A DNA stretch of 64,000 nucleotides from Flavobacterium celericrescens (GTDB lineage Bacteria > Bacteroidota > Bacteroidia > Flavobacteriales > Flavobacteriaceae): assembly GCF_011392075.1 (NCBI RefSeq), contig NZ_JAAJBV010000001.1:372001-436000 (forward strand). The letters are read 5' to 3'. The position numbers and the translations under genes are program-made. This document shows, in pieces, positions 26,457-35,507 of this stretch (position 1 is the first letter of the stretch; each line of letters opens with the position of its first letter). The notes beneath the pieces are model-generated. The model ran no database searches, was not told the origin of the DNA, and saw only the letters and a program-made list of their open reading frames with translations.

Positions 26457-28634
26457 ATGAGTAAGAAACCAAAAAAATTAGGTAAAAAACCAAAAGATTT
26501 TACTGCACAAATATTTAAAATACTTTCAAGAGAACCTTCTAAATCTTTTAATTACAAGCAAATAGCTGCTGTTTTAGAGTTAAGTGATACCAAAAGCCGA
26601 AACGAAATAATTAGAGATTTAAAAATACTTAAAGCACAAGATAAAATTCACGAAACAGAAATTGGAAAATATCAAATTATTTCCAAAGCCGAATATTACG
26701 AAGGAATTGTAGATATGACGTCTCGTAAAACAGGTTATTTTGTTTGTGACGAATTAGAAGACGATGTTTTTATTCCGTTTATCAACTTGAATCATGCTTT
26801 AGATGGTGATAAAGTAAAAGCGTATATCTACAACAGAAGAAGTTCACGTAAACCAGAAGCTGAAGTTTTAGAAATTTTAGAACGTAAAAAATCAGAGTTT
26901 GTTGGAGTTATTGATGTGCAAAAAAACTTTGCTTTCGTAACGACTGCGAATGCTAAAATGTATACTGATATCTTCATTCCAAAAAATAAAATTGGTGATG
27001 CAGAACACGGAGATGTTGTTTTAGTAACATTAGAAGATTGGCCTAAAAAAGCCGATTCTCCTTTTGGTTCCGTGATTAAAGTGTTAGGAAAACCAGGTGA
27101 ACATAACACCGAAATTCATGCGATTTTAGCTGAATATGGTTTACCGTATGATTTTCCAATTGAAGTAGAAGCTTATGCAAATAAAATAGATACTTCAATT
27201 ACTGAAGAAGAAATTAAAAAGCGTCGCGATATGCGTGATGTTTTAACGTTTACGATTGACCCGAAAGATGCAAAAGATTTTGATGATGCGTTATCGTTTC
27301 AGGTTTTAGAAAATGGAAATTACGAAATCGGAGTTCATATTGCAGATGTTTCGCATTATTTACAAGAAGGAACAATTCTAGATGATGAAGCTTATAAAAG
27401 AGCAACTTCGGTGTATTTAGTTGATAGAGTGGTTCCAATGTTACCAGAAGTGTTATCCAACTTTGCTTGTTCACTTCGTCCACATGAAGAAAAATATACC
27501 TTTTCAGCAGTTTTTCAACTGAATAATAAAGCAGAAGTGTTAAATGCTTGGTTTGGACGAACCGTAACGTATTCTGATCAACGTTTTGCGTATGAAGAAG
27601 CTCAGAGTATCATCGAAACTAAATCAGATGCAATTCCAGCCGAAATTTCATTAACTGGAAGCGAATATATCGTTCCAAAACCAATTGTTGATGCTACTTT
27701 AAAAATGGATGAATTAGCTAAAATTCTTAGAAGAAAAAGAATGGCAGCTGGAGCGATTTCTTTTGATAAAGTAGAAGTGAAATTCAATTTGAATGAAGAT
27801 GCGGAACCAATTGGAGTTTACTTCAAACAAAGTAAAGATGCTAATCATTTGATTGAAGAATTTATGTTATTAGCGAATAGAAAAGTAGCGGAATTCATTG
27901 GAAAACAGAAGAAAACTTTTATTTACAGAATTCACGATGAACCAAATGAAGATAAATTAATTAATCTTCAAACCGTGATTGCTAAGTTTGGTTATTCAAT
28001 CAATTTCCGATCTAAAAAAGATATTTCGAGTTCTTTGAATAATTTACTTTCAGAAGTTGTTGGTAAAAAAGAACAAAATTTAGTGGATACGCTTACGATT
28101 CGAAGCATGAGTAAGGCTGCTTATTCAACTGAAAATATTGGTCATTATGGATTAGCATTTGATTATTACAGTCATTTTACCTCACCAATTCGTCGTTATC
28201 CTGATGTTATGGCACACCGTTTGTTACAGTATTATATAGACGGCGGAAAAAGTGTTAGTGAAGAAGAATACGAAGAAAAATGTGAACATTCTTCACAAAT
28301 GGAAGCTTTAGCCGCTCAAGCAGAAAGAGATTCTGTCAAATACATGCAAGTAAAATACATGCAAGATCATAAAGATCAAGAGTTTTTAGGTGTAATTTCT
28401 GGAGTTACCGAATGGGGAATTTATGTGGAAATTATTGAAAATAAATGCGAAGGAATGGTTAGAATTCGTGAAATTAGAGATGATTATTACACCTTTGATG
28501 ACAAACAATATGCTTTAGTAGGTGAAGTTTCTAAAAATATTTTACAATTAGGAGATGAAATTTACGTTAAAGTAAAAAATGCCGATTTAGTGAAAAAACA
28601 ATTGGATTTTCATTATTTAAGAAAGAGAGAGTAA
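26457..28634 (+). CDS. rnr: ribonuclease R
   Basis: 3'-5' exoribonuclease of the RNase II/R family that degrades structured RNA. 725 residues: a basic N terminus with a winged-helix-like domain (about 10-75), cold-shock domains (about 80-230), the RNB catalytic domain with DPKDAKDFDDALS near 267-279 holding the metal-binding Asp residues, and a C-terminal S1 domain (about 640-723). Full length for the family. It is the first rightward gene beyond the putative origin, and the DUF2807 gene follows after 32 bases. Confidence 0.95.
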   Translation: MSKKPKKLGKKPKDFTAQIFKILSREPSKSFNYKQIAAVLELSDTKSRNEIIRDLKILKAQDKIHETEIGKYQIISKAEYYEGIVDMTSRKTGYFVCDELEDDVFIPFINLNHALDGDKVKAYIYNRRSSRKPEAEVLEILERKKSEFVGVIDVQKNFAFVTTANAKMYTDIFIPKNKIGDAEHGDVVLVTLEDWPKKADSPFGSVIKVLGKPGEHNTEIHAILAEYGLPYDFPIEVEAYANKIDTSITEEEIKKRRDMRDVLTFTIDPKDAKDFDDALSFQVLENGNYEIGVHIADVSHYLQEGTILDDEAYKRATSVYLVDRVVPMLPEVLSNFACSLRPHEEKYTFSAVFQLNNKAEVLNAWFGRTVTYSDQRFAYEEAQSIIETKSDAIPAEISLTGSEYIVPKPIVDATLKMDELAKILRRKRMAAGAISFDKVEVKFNLNEDAEPIGVYFKQSKDANHLIEEFMLLANRKVAEFIGKQKKTFIYRIHDEPNEDKLINLQTVIAKFGYSINFRSKKDISSSLNNLLSEVVGKKEQNLVDTLTIRSMSKAAYSTENIGHYGLAFDYYSHFTSPIRRYPDVMAHRLLQYYIDGGKSVSEEEYEEKCEHSSQMEALAAQAERDSVKYMQVKYMQDHKDQEFLGVISGVTEWGIYVEIIENKCEGMVRIREIRDDYYTFDDKQYALVGEVSKNILQLGDEIYVKVKNADLVKKQLDFHYLRKRE

Positions 28635-28666
28635 TTATTTTTTTATAAGAATTTAAAAATATTAAA

Positions 28667-29335
28667 ATGAAAAAAATAGTTTATAGTTTACTAATAATTA
28701 GTTCAATAGCTTTTGCACAAACCGAAAAAAACGTTGGTGATTTTACCAAAGTAACCGCTTTTGATAAAATTGATGTCAATTTAGTTGCTTCATCTGAAAA
28801 TAAAATTATTTTGACTGGAGCTAATTCTCAAGAAGTAGAAGTAATTAATAAAAGTGGTGAATTAAAAATCAGAATGCCTTTGACAAAAATGTTAAGTGGT
28901 GATGATGTTTCTGCTACCGTTTATTACAAAAAATTAGACGCTGTAGAAGCAAATGAAGGAAGTAGAATTGCTTCAAAAGATGAAATTTCAGCAATAAATT
29001 TTGATATCATTTGTAAAGAAGGTTCTGAAATTAAACTTACTAATTTACAAGCAGATAGATTACAAGTTCGTGTTTCGCAAGGAAGTATTGTAACTACAAA
29101 AGGAACTGTTAAAAACCAAGATATTTTATCGAATTCAGGTGGAAAATATGACGGTCAAGATTGCAAAACAGAACAAACTGTAGTTACTGTAAACGCTGGT
29201 GGAATGGCTGATGTATATGCTACTGATTTAGTGGATGCTAAAACAAGAGCTGGTGGAGAAATCACTATTTATGGGAAACCAAAACAAATCAACGAAAAGA
29301 AAATCGCAGGAGGAACAATTGAACAAGCGAAGTAA
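28667..29335 (+). CDS. DUF2807 (GIN domain) secreted protein
   Basis: 222 residues with a signal peptide ending in AFAQ and no lipobox Cys. The body is a repetitive beta-strand protein (GDFTKVTAFDKIDVNLV, then EGSRIAS, EGSEIKL, AGGMADVYA, AGGEITIYG), the pattern of DUF2807 beta-helix domains. It is a shorter relative of the lipoprotein at 9.0-9.8 kb. Likely periplasmic or surface exposed; role unknown. Probably read through from rnr. Confidence 0.8.
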   Translation: MKKIVYSLLIISSIAFAQTEKNVGDFTKVTAFDKIDVNLVASSENKIILTGANSQEVEVINKSGELKIRMPLTKMLSGDDVSATVYYKKLDAVEANEGSRIASKDEISAINFDIICKEGSEIKLTNLQADRLQVRVSQGSIVTTKGTVKNQDILSNSGGKYDGQDCKTEQTVVTVNAGGMADVYATDLVDAKTRAGGEITIYGKPKQINEKKIAGGTIEQAK

Positions 29336-29429
29336 GTTTGTATTCAATCATTAGTTTTAGTTGGCAGATTTTTTTGTAAATTCGTATTTTATTAAATGCA
29401 CTGAATACTAATAATTGAACACTGAACAC

Positions 29430-30107
29430 TTGATAATACAAGATATATTAGCTGCTATTCCTTGGGGTTTTTTACTCGCAATTTCTATTGGACCTGGTTT
29501 TTTCGTTTTATTAGAAACCAGTATTACCAAAGGATTTAAAGCCGCTTTTACTTTAGATTGTGGAATTATTTTTAGTGATATTATTTTTATTTTAATTGCT
29601 TATTTTGCTTCTAATCAAATCTTAGCGCAGTTTAAAGATAATCCTAATTTATATATTATTGGAGGATTAATTATGTCGGTTTATGGTTTGATTTCATATA
29701 CTCAATTAAAGAAGAAATTTGTAATTGACGAAGAAAAAGACATTGACGATATTCCAAAAAACAACTATTTAGGATTATTTTTTAAAGGTTTTTTCTTAAA
29801 TGTAATTAACATCGGAATATTAGGTTTTTGGATGATGGTTATCATTACTCAAGGACCAAGATTGCAAATGATTCCATCTAGAGTTTTTACTTTTTTTACA
29901 GCTACTTTGTTTTTTTACTTAGCGATAGATGTAGTAAAAATTATTTTAGCAAAACAATTAAAACACCGACTTACTCCTGTAAATATTTATAAAATTAAAA
30001 GAGTGATTAGTTTTATATTAATCATCTTTGGTGTGTTCTTTTTACTACAAGGAATTTTCCCAGGATTTAAAGAAAAAGTAGTTGATAAAATCGAAGAAAC
30101 GAGATAA
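29430..30107 (+). CDS. LysE/RhtB-family exporter
   Basis: About 225 residues with five or six membrane helices and the family start AIPWGFLLAISIGPGFFVLLE, typical of LysE-type amino-acid exporters. No ATG is available: an in-frame stop lies at 29412-29414, leaving TTG at 29415 or TTG at 29430. The latter gives M-I-I-Q-D-I-L, closer to where I expect family members to begin. The C-terminal part has an extra helix near 195-215. Inner membrane; substrate unknown. The next gene starts directly after its stop codon. Confidence 0.8.
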   Translation: MIIQDILAAIPWGFLLAISIGPGFFVLLETSITKGFKAAFTLDCGIIFSDIIFILIAYFASNQILAQFKDNPNLYIIGGLIMSVYGLISYTQLKKKFVIDEEKDIDDIPKNNYLGLFFKGFFLNVINIGILGFWMMVIITQGPRLQMIPSRVFTFFTATLFFYLAIDVVKIILAKQLKHRLTPVNIYKIKRVISFILIIFGVFFLLQGIFPGFKEKVVDKIEETR

Positions 30108-30749
30108 ATGAGAAATTTTTTGATATTTCTATTTTTTGTAACTTTTAGTTCTTTTGCTCAAGATACTATTCCAGCTACAAAAAGCGTAGTTGCTTTAGAT
30201 AAAATGAACGTGGTTTATTGTGGTGTTTCGAATCCTATTTCAATAGCTGTTAACAACGCTAAATCATATGTTATTTCTGGTAATGGCGTTTCAAAAAATG
30301 AAGATGGAAGTTATGTTCTTCGTCCAGGCTCTGGTAACGAAACAAAAGTATTTGTTGAAATAGAAAACTTCGATGGTTCAAAAGTTGTTGAAGAACATGT
30401 TTTTAGAATTAAAGGATTGCCTACTCCAATCGGAACTTTAAACGGAGAATATAGTACTAAAGGAAATTTAATTTTTACTTTAGAAGAAATGAAAGAGGCT
30501 AAAATTGGTATTAAATACATTGATTTACTATTTGATGTAAAATATGAAGTAACCCAATTTTCAATAAAAATATCAAGACTTGATACTATAATAATTGATG
30601 GTAATATTATATCTGATGATATTTTAGAATTATTAAAAAAAGTTAAGAAAGATGATTATATCTTGATTAGAGATATAAAAACAAACTATATGTTTGGAGA
30701 TGGTTTACATAAATCAATAAAACCAATTATTTTTCAAATAATTCAATAA
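30108..30749 (+). CDS. secreted protein with a GldM C-terminal-like domain
   Basis: 213 residues with a signal peptide ending in SSFAQ. Residues 25-110 (VVALDKMNVVYCGVSNPISIAV, then GNGVSKNEDGSYVLRPGSG) resemble the periplasmic repeat domains of GldM, the type IX secretion/gliding motor protein. The membrane helix and long periplasmic stalk of GldM are absent. The rest (about 110-213) has no clear match. It begins one base after the LysE-type gene stop. It may be a periplasmic partner or a domain spin-off; direct involvement in type IX secretion is unproven. Confidence 0.68.
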   Translation: MRNFLIFLFFVTFSSFAQDTIPATKSVVALDKMNVVYCGVSNPISIAVNNAKSYVISGNGVSKNEDGSYVLRPGSGNETKVFVEIENFDGSKVVEEHVFRIKGLPTPIGTLNGEYSTKGNLIFTLEEMKEAKIGIKYIDLLFDVKYEVTQFSIKISRLDTIIIDGNIISDDILELLKKVKKDDYILIRDIKTNYMFGDGLHKSIKPIIFQIIQ

Positions 30750-30778
30750 AAAAACCTCCTAATTTCTTAGAAGGTTTT
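30749..30778 (-). terminator. terminator after tRNA-Cys
   Basis: Read on the minus strand, an AAAACCTTCT / AGGAGGTTTT stem with one G-U pair is followed by a run of seven T. It follows the tRNA gene directly and may also stop the converging plus-strand transcript. Confidence 0.75.
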
Positions 30779-30780
30779 AG

Positions 30781-30851
30781 AGGCATCGCCCGGATTCGAA
30801 CCGGGGTAGACGGTTTTGCAGACCGCTGCCTAGCCGCTCGGCCACGACGCC
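30781..30851 (-). tRNA. tRNA-Cys (GCA)
   Basis: 71 bases fold as a cloverleaf: acceptor stem GGCGTCG with CGATGCC (one G-U pair), T arm with GGTTCGAATCC, anticodon loop TCTGCAAAA giving GCA for cysteine, discriminator T, no encoded CCA. It stands alone and opposite to its neighbours. Confidence 0.96.
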
Positions 30852-30942
30852 ATTGTTTGAACGGACTGCAAATTTACATTTTATTTCCTCTTTTCCAAAA
30901 ATATTAAGCATTTATTAAGTACAAATATTTAGTTTTAAAGTT

Positions 30943-30950
30943 TAATTTTG
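30943..30950 (+). promoter_or_regulatory. -7 element for the sulfatase gene
   Basis: TAATTTTG matches TAnnTTTG exactly, 24 bases before the ATG at 30975. Confidence 0.5.
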
Positions 30951-30974
30951 TGCAAAACAAATAGTTGATTAATT

Positions 30975-32894
30975 ATGAAGAATTTACGTTACTTAAAACC
31001 TATATTTAGTTTTTTCTTAATCGGTTTATGTATAACCACTATTAGCAGAATTCTTTTGTTTTTTGTCTTTAAAGAACGCGTCGTGGAGAATCCAAACTAT
31101 GGACAATTGTTTCTAATTGGTCTTCGTTTCGATTTAATTCTTATGAGTTACATCGCATTTTTACCCACTGTTTTATTATCATTACTTCCAGATTCGGTTT
31201 TAAAGTACATTAAAAAGTTTTTTAATTTTTACTTTATTTTCTTCTTGTTTTTATTTCTCTTGATGGAATTATCAACATTAGATTTTATTAATCAATACGA
31301 CACACGTCCAAATCGCTTGTTTTTAGATTATTTAATTTATCCTAAAGAAGTTGTTGGAACATTATTTAAAAGTTATTTACCTTCTTTAATTATCACTACT
31401 ATTTTACTTTGTGTTGCTTTATTTTTTGCTTTTAAACATGGTAAAAAAATATTTTATCCGCTTGATAGTGTATATAAAACAAGGTTACTTTTATTTCCTG
31501 TAGTTGCTTTCTTTTTATTTTTTGGGGCTAGAGGAAGTTTAACCTCTAAACGTCCAATAAACGCTAGTAATGCCATATTTTGTTCAGATCAAATGACGAA
31601 CTCATTAGGATTAAATTCGCTTTATACAGTTGCATTTGCTGCATATTCAATTAAGAATGAAGGTGATGTTAAAAAATATGGTAAAATGGATGAATTAGAA
31701 GCTTATACTCGTGTAAAAAAATACATGGATGTAACTGAATTTATCAATCCAGAAATACCTTTTTTGCATCATGTAAAACCTGATACTATACAACCAAAAT
31801 ATAATGTTGTTATTTTTTTACAAGAAAGTTTAGGAGCTGAATATGTTGGTTGTTTAAACGGTTTACCCTTAACACCTGAATTGGATAAATTATCAAAAGA
31901 AGGTTTATTATTCACCAATTTATATTGTACCGGAACACGAAGCGTAAGAGGAATTGAACAAGTAACGTCAGGTTTTTTACCGAATCCTTCTGAGAGTGTG
32001 GTAAAATTAAGTGGTTCGCAGCAAGGCTTTTTTACATTAGCTGAAGTTTTCGGAAAACAAAATTATGATACCAGTTTTATATATGGTGGTATGGCAAATT
32101 TTGATAATATGGCTTCTTTTTTTAATGGAAATGGTTTTAAAAACATCATAGATGAAACCGATTTTGATAAAGATGGAAAAAAATATGCCATGAAAGGAAC
32201 TTGGGGCTATTCCGATGAAGATTTAGCGGTTAAAGCAAACGATTATTTTAAATCTTTGGGTAAAAAACCATTCTTTTCTTTAATGTTTTCTACTTCAAAT
32301 CATGAGCCTTTTGAATTTCCAGAAGGAAGAATAGAATTGTATGAAAAACCTAAAAATACTGTAAATAACGCCATGAAATATGCCGATTTTTCAATTGGTA
32401 AATTCTTTGAATTAGCTAAAAAAGAAGCTTATTTTCAAAACACAATTTTTGTTGTAATCGCTGATCATAATACTAGAACTTACGGAAAAAATTTAGTTCC
32501 AATTAATAAGTTTCATATTCCAGCTTTAATTATTGCTCCTAATGTTAAAAAAGGAACAACTTATGATAATTTAGCAAGTCAAATGGATATTCCTTCAACC
32601 GTTTTGGCATTATCAGGAATTACCACAAATTCAACAATGCCTGGTAGAAATTTAATAAAATTGCCAAAAGGAATAAAAGGAAGAACAATAATGTTGTTTC
32701 ATGAAACATATGCTTTTCGTGTTGAAAATGATGTCATTATTATGAATCCAAATGCAAAGCCATTACAATTTAAAATAAAAAGTGATACCGAATTAATTCC
32801 AACTCCATTGGATAAAGAATTAGCAAAAGATGCTTTGGCTCATATAGTAGCGTCGAGCAATTTATATAAAGGAAGAAAGTATAGATTAGAATAA
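30975..32894 (+). CDS. LtaS/MdoB-like membrane sulfatase-fold transferase
   Basis: 639 residues: five membrane helices in the first 185 residues, then a large periplasmic alkaline-phosphatase-superfamily domain (about 275-570). The nucleophile motif CTGTRSVRG is near 318-326, the metal ligand Glu in FLQESLG near 281-287, and a metal-binding ADHNTR segment follows. Relatives transfer phosphoglycerol (LtaS, MdoB) or phosphoethanolamine. In a Gram-negative bacterium without lipoteichoic acid, modification of periplasmic or surface glycans or lipids is most likely. It is monocistronic between its own promoter element and a terminator. Confidence 0.86.
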   Translation: MKNLRYLKPIFSFFLIGLCITTISRILLFFVFKERVVENPNYGQLFLIGLRFDLILMSYIAFLPTVLLSLLPDSVLKYIKKFFNFYFIFFLFLFLLMELSTLDFINQYDTRPNRLFLDYLIYPKEVVGTLFKSYLPSLIITTILLCVALFFAFKHGKKIFYPLDSVYKTRLLLFPVVAFFLFFGARGSLTSKRPINASNAIFCSDQMTNSLGLNSLYTVAFAAYSIKNEGDVKKYGKMDELEAYTRVKKYMDVTEFINPEIPFLHHVKPDTIQPKYNVVIFLQESLGAEYVGCLNGLPLTPELDKLSKEGLLFTNLYCTGTRSVRGIEQVTSGFLPNPSESVVKLSGSQQGFFTLAEVFGKQNYDTSFIYGGMANFDNMASFFNGNGFKNIIDETDFDKDGKKYAMKGTWGYSDEDLAVKANDYFKSLGKKPFFSLMFSTSNHEPFEFPEGRIELYEKPKNTVNNAMKYADFSIGKFFELAKKEAYFQNTIFVVIADHNTRTYGKNLVPINKFHIPALIIAPNVKKGTTYDNLASQMDIPSTVLALSGITTNSTMPGRNLIKLPKGIKGRTIMLFHETYAFRVENDVIIMNPNAKPLQFKIKSDTELIPTPLDKELAKDALAHIVASSNLYKGRKYRLE

Positions 32895-32898
32895 AAAG

Positions 32899-32922
32899 AA
32901 GAGCTTTTAAAGCTCTTTTTTA
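32899..32922. terminator. bidirectional terminator between the sulfatase gene and folB
   Basis: AAGAGCTTT/AAAGCTCTT stem at 32899-32917 with flanking A and T runs, between two convergent genes. Confidence 0.82.
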
Positions 32923-33279
32923 ATTTCTAAACTCTTCCATTTCTATTGTAACAGCTTCTACATCACCACCAATTGGAGGATTCAATTTAGAAACCGCTAA
33001 TTTTATTCTAGAAACTGCTGGAATTTCAGAAAAGCATCTAGTGATTATACGTTGGGCAACATGCTCTAATAATTTAGAACGAATTGCCATTTCTTCTACC
33101 ACAATTTTGTTTAATAATACATAATCAACGGTATCGGCTAATTCGTCGGTTTGAGACGATTTGCGTAAATCTGTTTTTATTTCCAAATCTACACTATAAT
33201 CTGATCCAATTTTTCCTTCCTCAATCAAACAACCATGGTAAGAGAATGTTCGGATATTTTGTAATTTAATTGTTCCCAT
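32920..33279 (-). CDS. folB: dihydroneopterin aldolase
   Basis: Folate pathway enzyme that cleaves 7,8-dihydroneopterin to 6-hydroxymethyl-dihydropterin and glycolaldehyde. 119 residues, typical size, with FSYHGCLIEEGKIG near 12-25 (the Tyr-His-Gly-active region with the catalytic Glu) and a C-terminal KLNPPIGG segment with the conserved Lys. It is divergent from glnS, with back-to-back promoter elements in the 97-base gap. Confidence 0.92.
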   Translation of the reverse strand: MGTIKLQNIRTFSYHGCLIEEGKIGSDYSVDLEIKTDLRKSSQTDELADTVDYVLLNKIVVEEMAIRSKLLEHVAQRIITRCFSEIPAVSRIKLAVSKLNPPIGGDVEAVTIEMEEFRN

Positions 33280-33298
33280 TTTTTCTTTTATTATATAC

Positions 33299-33306
33299 CA
33301 AATTTA
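33299..33306 (-). promoter_or_regulatory. -7 element for folB
   Basis: Minus-strand TAAATTTG matches TAnnTTTG exactly, 19 bases before the folB ATG. Confidence 0.45.
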
Positions 33307-33351
33307 CCAATTTTTAGCCATTTTTAAGGTATTAAACCATGAAAGTTTATA

Positions 33352-33359
33352 TATCTTTG
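33352..33359 (+). promoter_or_regulatory. -7 element for glnS
   Basis: TATCTTTG matches TAnnTTTG exactly, 17 bases before the glnS ATG. Confidence 0.55.
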
Positions 33360-33376
33360 CATAAATTTTTGATACT

Positions 33377-35059
33377 ATGTCAACAGAAGAAAAATCATTG
33401 AATTTTATAGAACAAATCATTGAAGAAGATTTAAAAAATGGTTTGTCAAAAGATAAATTACGTTTTCGTTTTCCACCAGAGCCAAATGGGTATTTACACG
33501 TAGGTCATGCTAGTGCTATTTGTTTAAATTTTGGTTTAGGAATCGATTATAAAGCGCCGGTAAACCTTCGTTTCGACGATACGAATCCATCTAAAGAAGA
33601 GCAAGAATATGTTGATGCTATCAAGCGCGATGTAGAATGGCTAGGTTTTAAATGGGATAAAGAATGTTATGCTTCAGATTATTTCCAACAATTGTATGAT
33701 TGGGCAGTGGAATTAATCAAAAAAGATAAAGCGTATGTAGATAGCCAAACTTCGGAAGAAATGGCGCAACAAAAAGGAACTCCAACGCAACCAGGAACCG
33801 ATTCTCCGTACAGAAATCGTTCTATCGAAGAGAATTTAGATTTATTTACACGTATGAAAAACGGAGAATTTGAAAAAGGAACTCACGTTTTACGTGCTAA
33901 AATTTCAATGGGTGCCAACAATATGTTGATGCGTGATCCTATTATTTATCGTATCATGCACGCACATCACCACAGAACAGGAAACGATTGGTGTATTTAT
34001 CCAATGTACGATTGGGCTCATGGTGAAAGTGATTATTTAGAGCAAATTTCGCACTCGTTTTGTACGTTAGAATTCTTACCTCACCGTGAATTATATGATT
34101 GGTTTTTGAATCAAATTTATGATGAAACTAAAGTGCGACCAAAGCAAAGAGAATTTGCGCGTAGAAATCTATCGCATACCGTAGTTTCTAAACGTAAATT
34201 ATTACAATTAGTTGAAGAAAAACATGTTACAGGTTGGGATGACCCGAGAATGTCAACGATTTCAGGTATGAGAAGACGTGGTTATACACCAAACTCTATC
34301 GTGAATTTTGCTAACACAATCGGAATTGCAAAACGCGATAATTTGATTGATGTTTCGCTTTTAGAATTCTGTGTTCGTGAAGATTTGAACAAAGTTGCAC
34401 CTCGTGTAATGGCGGTTTTAGATCCTGTGAAATTAGTAATCACGAATTATCCAGAAGGTCAAGAAGAATGGTTAGAAGCTGAAAATAATCCAGAAGAAGA
34501 GGTAATGACGTACAGAAAAGTGCCATTTTCTAAAGAATTGTATATCGAAAGAGAAGATTTTCAAGAAGAAGCACATAAGAAATTTTTCCGTTTGACATTA
34601 GGAACTGAAGTTCGTTTAAAAAATGCCTATATCATTAAAGGTGAGTCTGTTATAAAAGATGAAAACGGAAATATTACCGAAATTCACGCTACTTACGACG
34701 TAGATTCTAAATCAGGAAGTGGAACAGAAGCTAGTCAAAGAAAAGTAAAAGGAACGATTCATTGGGTTTCAATTCCTCATGCAAAAGAAGCAGAAGTTCG
34801 TGTGTATGATAGATTATTTACAAACGAAAGTCCAGATAAAGACAAAGAAGTTGATTTTAAAGAGTTTATCAATCCAAATTCATTAAAAGTAATTACAGGT
34901 TATGTAGAACCAAGTTTAGTTACTTCAAAAGAATTAGATCATTTTCAATTTCAACGTTTAGGATATTTTTGTGTAGATAGAGATTCAACAGCTGAAAAAT
35001 TAGTTTTCAACAAAACAGTTGGCTTAAGAGATACTTGGGCAAAAATTTCTGAGCAATAA
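33377..35059 (+). CDS. glnS: glutaminyl-tRNA synthetase
   Basis: Class I aminoacyl-tRNA synthetase charging tRNA-Gln. 560 residues: HIGH-type motif HVGHA at about 41-45 in the typical PPEPNGYLHVGHA context, KMSKS-type motif VVSKRK near 272-277, then the two beta-barrel anticodon-binding domains. Length matches bacterial GlnRS. Its presence together with gltX below means this organism charges Gln directly. A strong terminator follows. Confidence 0.96.
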   Translation: MSTEEKSLNFIEQIIEEDLKNGLSKDKLRFRFPPEPNGYLHVGHASAICLNFGLGIDYKAPVNLRFDDTNPSKEEQEYVDAIKRDVEWLGFKWDKECYASDYFQQLYDWAVELIKKDKAYVDSQTSEEMAQQKGTPTQPGTDSPYRNRSIEENLDLFTRMKNGEFEKGTHVLRAKISMGANNMLMRDPIIYRIMHAHHHRTGNDWCIYPMYDWAHGESDYLEQISHSFCTLEFLPHRELYDWFLNQIYDETKVRPKQREFARRNLSHTVVSKRKLLQLVEEKHVTGWDDPRMSTISGMRRRGYTPNSIVNFANTIGIAKRDNLIDVSLLEFCVREDLNKVAPRVMAVLDPVKLVITNYPEGQEEWLEAENNPEEEVMTYRKVPFSKELYIEREDFQEEAHKKFFRLTLGTEVRLKNAYIIKGESVIKDENGNITEIHATYDVDSKSGSGTEASQRKVKGTIHWVSIPHAKEAEVRVYDRLFTNESPDKDKEVDFKEFINPNSLKVITGYVEPSLVTSKELDHFQFQRLGYFCVDRDSTAEKLVFNKTVGLRDTWAKISEQ

Positions 35060-35079
35060 AAATTTCTATTTTTTTGCCA

Positions 35080-35099
35080 AATCGAGCGAAGTCGAGATT
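35080..35099. repeat. small palindromic dispersed repeat, copy 1
   Basis: AATCGAGCGAAGTCGAGATT contains TCGA arms around a short loop and reappears with two changes inside gltX at 37641-37660. Here it sits in the noncoding space after glnS. Confidence 0.6.
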
Positions 35100-35112
35100 T
35101 TTTAAATAATTT

Positions 35113-35144
35113 AAACCTGCAAAATTTTCTTTGCAGGTTTTTTT
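35113..35144 (+). terminator. terminator of glnS
   Basis: An 11-base perfect stem (AAACCTGCAAA, 35113-35123, with 35130-35140) around a short loop is followed by seven T. Confidence 0.88.
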
Positions 35145-35458
35145 ATTTCTATTTGGTTAAAATAAATAACATCAATGGAGTTTTAATTTTTAATCTTTTT
35201 TTGTTATTATTAGTAAAAACTATCAAAATTTAATTTTAAATAATTAAAAACTTTAAAAAATGACTTTCATAATTAATTTGTAAGAAAATATTTTTTTTAG
35301 GTAAAGTGTTTTTACATCTTTAGTTGTGAAAGCGGCTGAAATCGCTTTATTTTAATTTTTACCAAAAATTGAGGTAATTTTATTCTGATTTTCTCTTCTT
35401 GTAATTACTTTTATAAAAGTATCACTGAATTTATAAAATTATAACATTTGGTTATAAA
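35145..35458. other. gene-free AT-rich stretch with palindromes
   Basis: No gene is convincing here. It holds a small hairpin AAAGCG-N8-CGCTTT followed by a T-rich run near 35329-35360, and a perfect 16-base palindrome TACTTTTATAAAAGTA at 35406-35421. Either could belong to an untracked small RNA or an operator, but I see no promoter strong enough to claim one. Confidence 0.4.
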
Positions 35459-35487
35459 AAAACCACCAATTAAAAATTGATGGTTTT
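35459..35487 (-). terminator. terminator of the SPFH gene
   Basis: On the minus strand AAAACCATCAATT pairs with AATTGGTGGTTTT (one G-U pair), followed by a T run. Confidence 0.8.
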
Positions 35488-35507
35488 AAAAATAGGTTTT
35501 AATCAAA

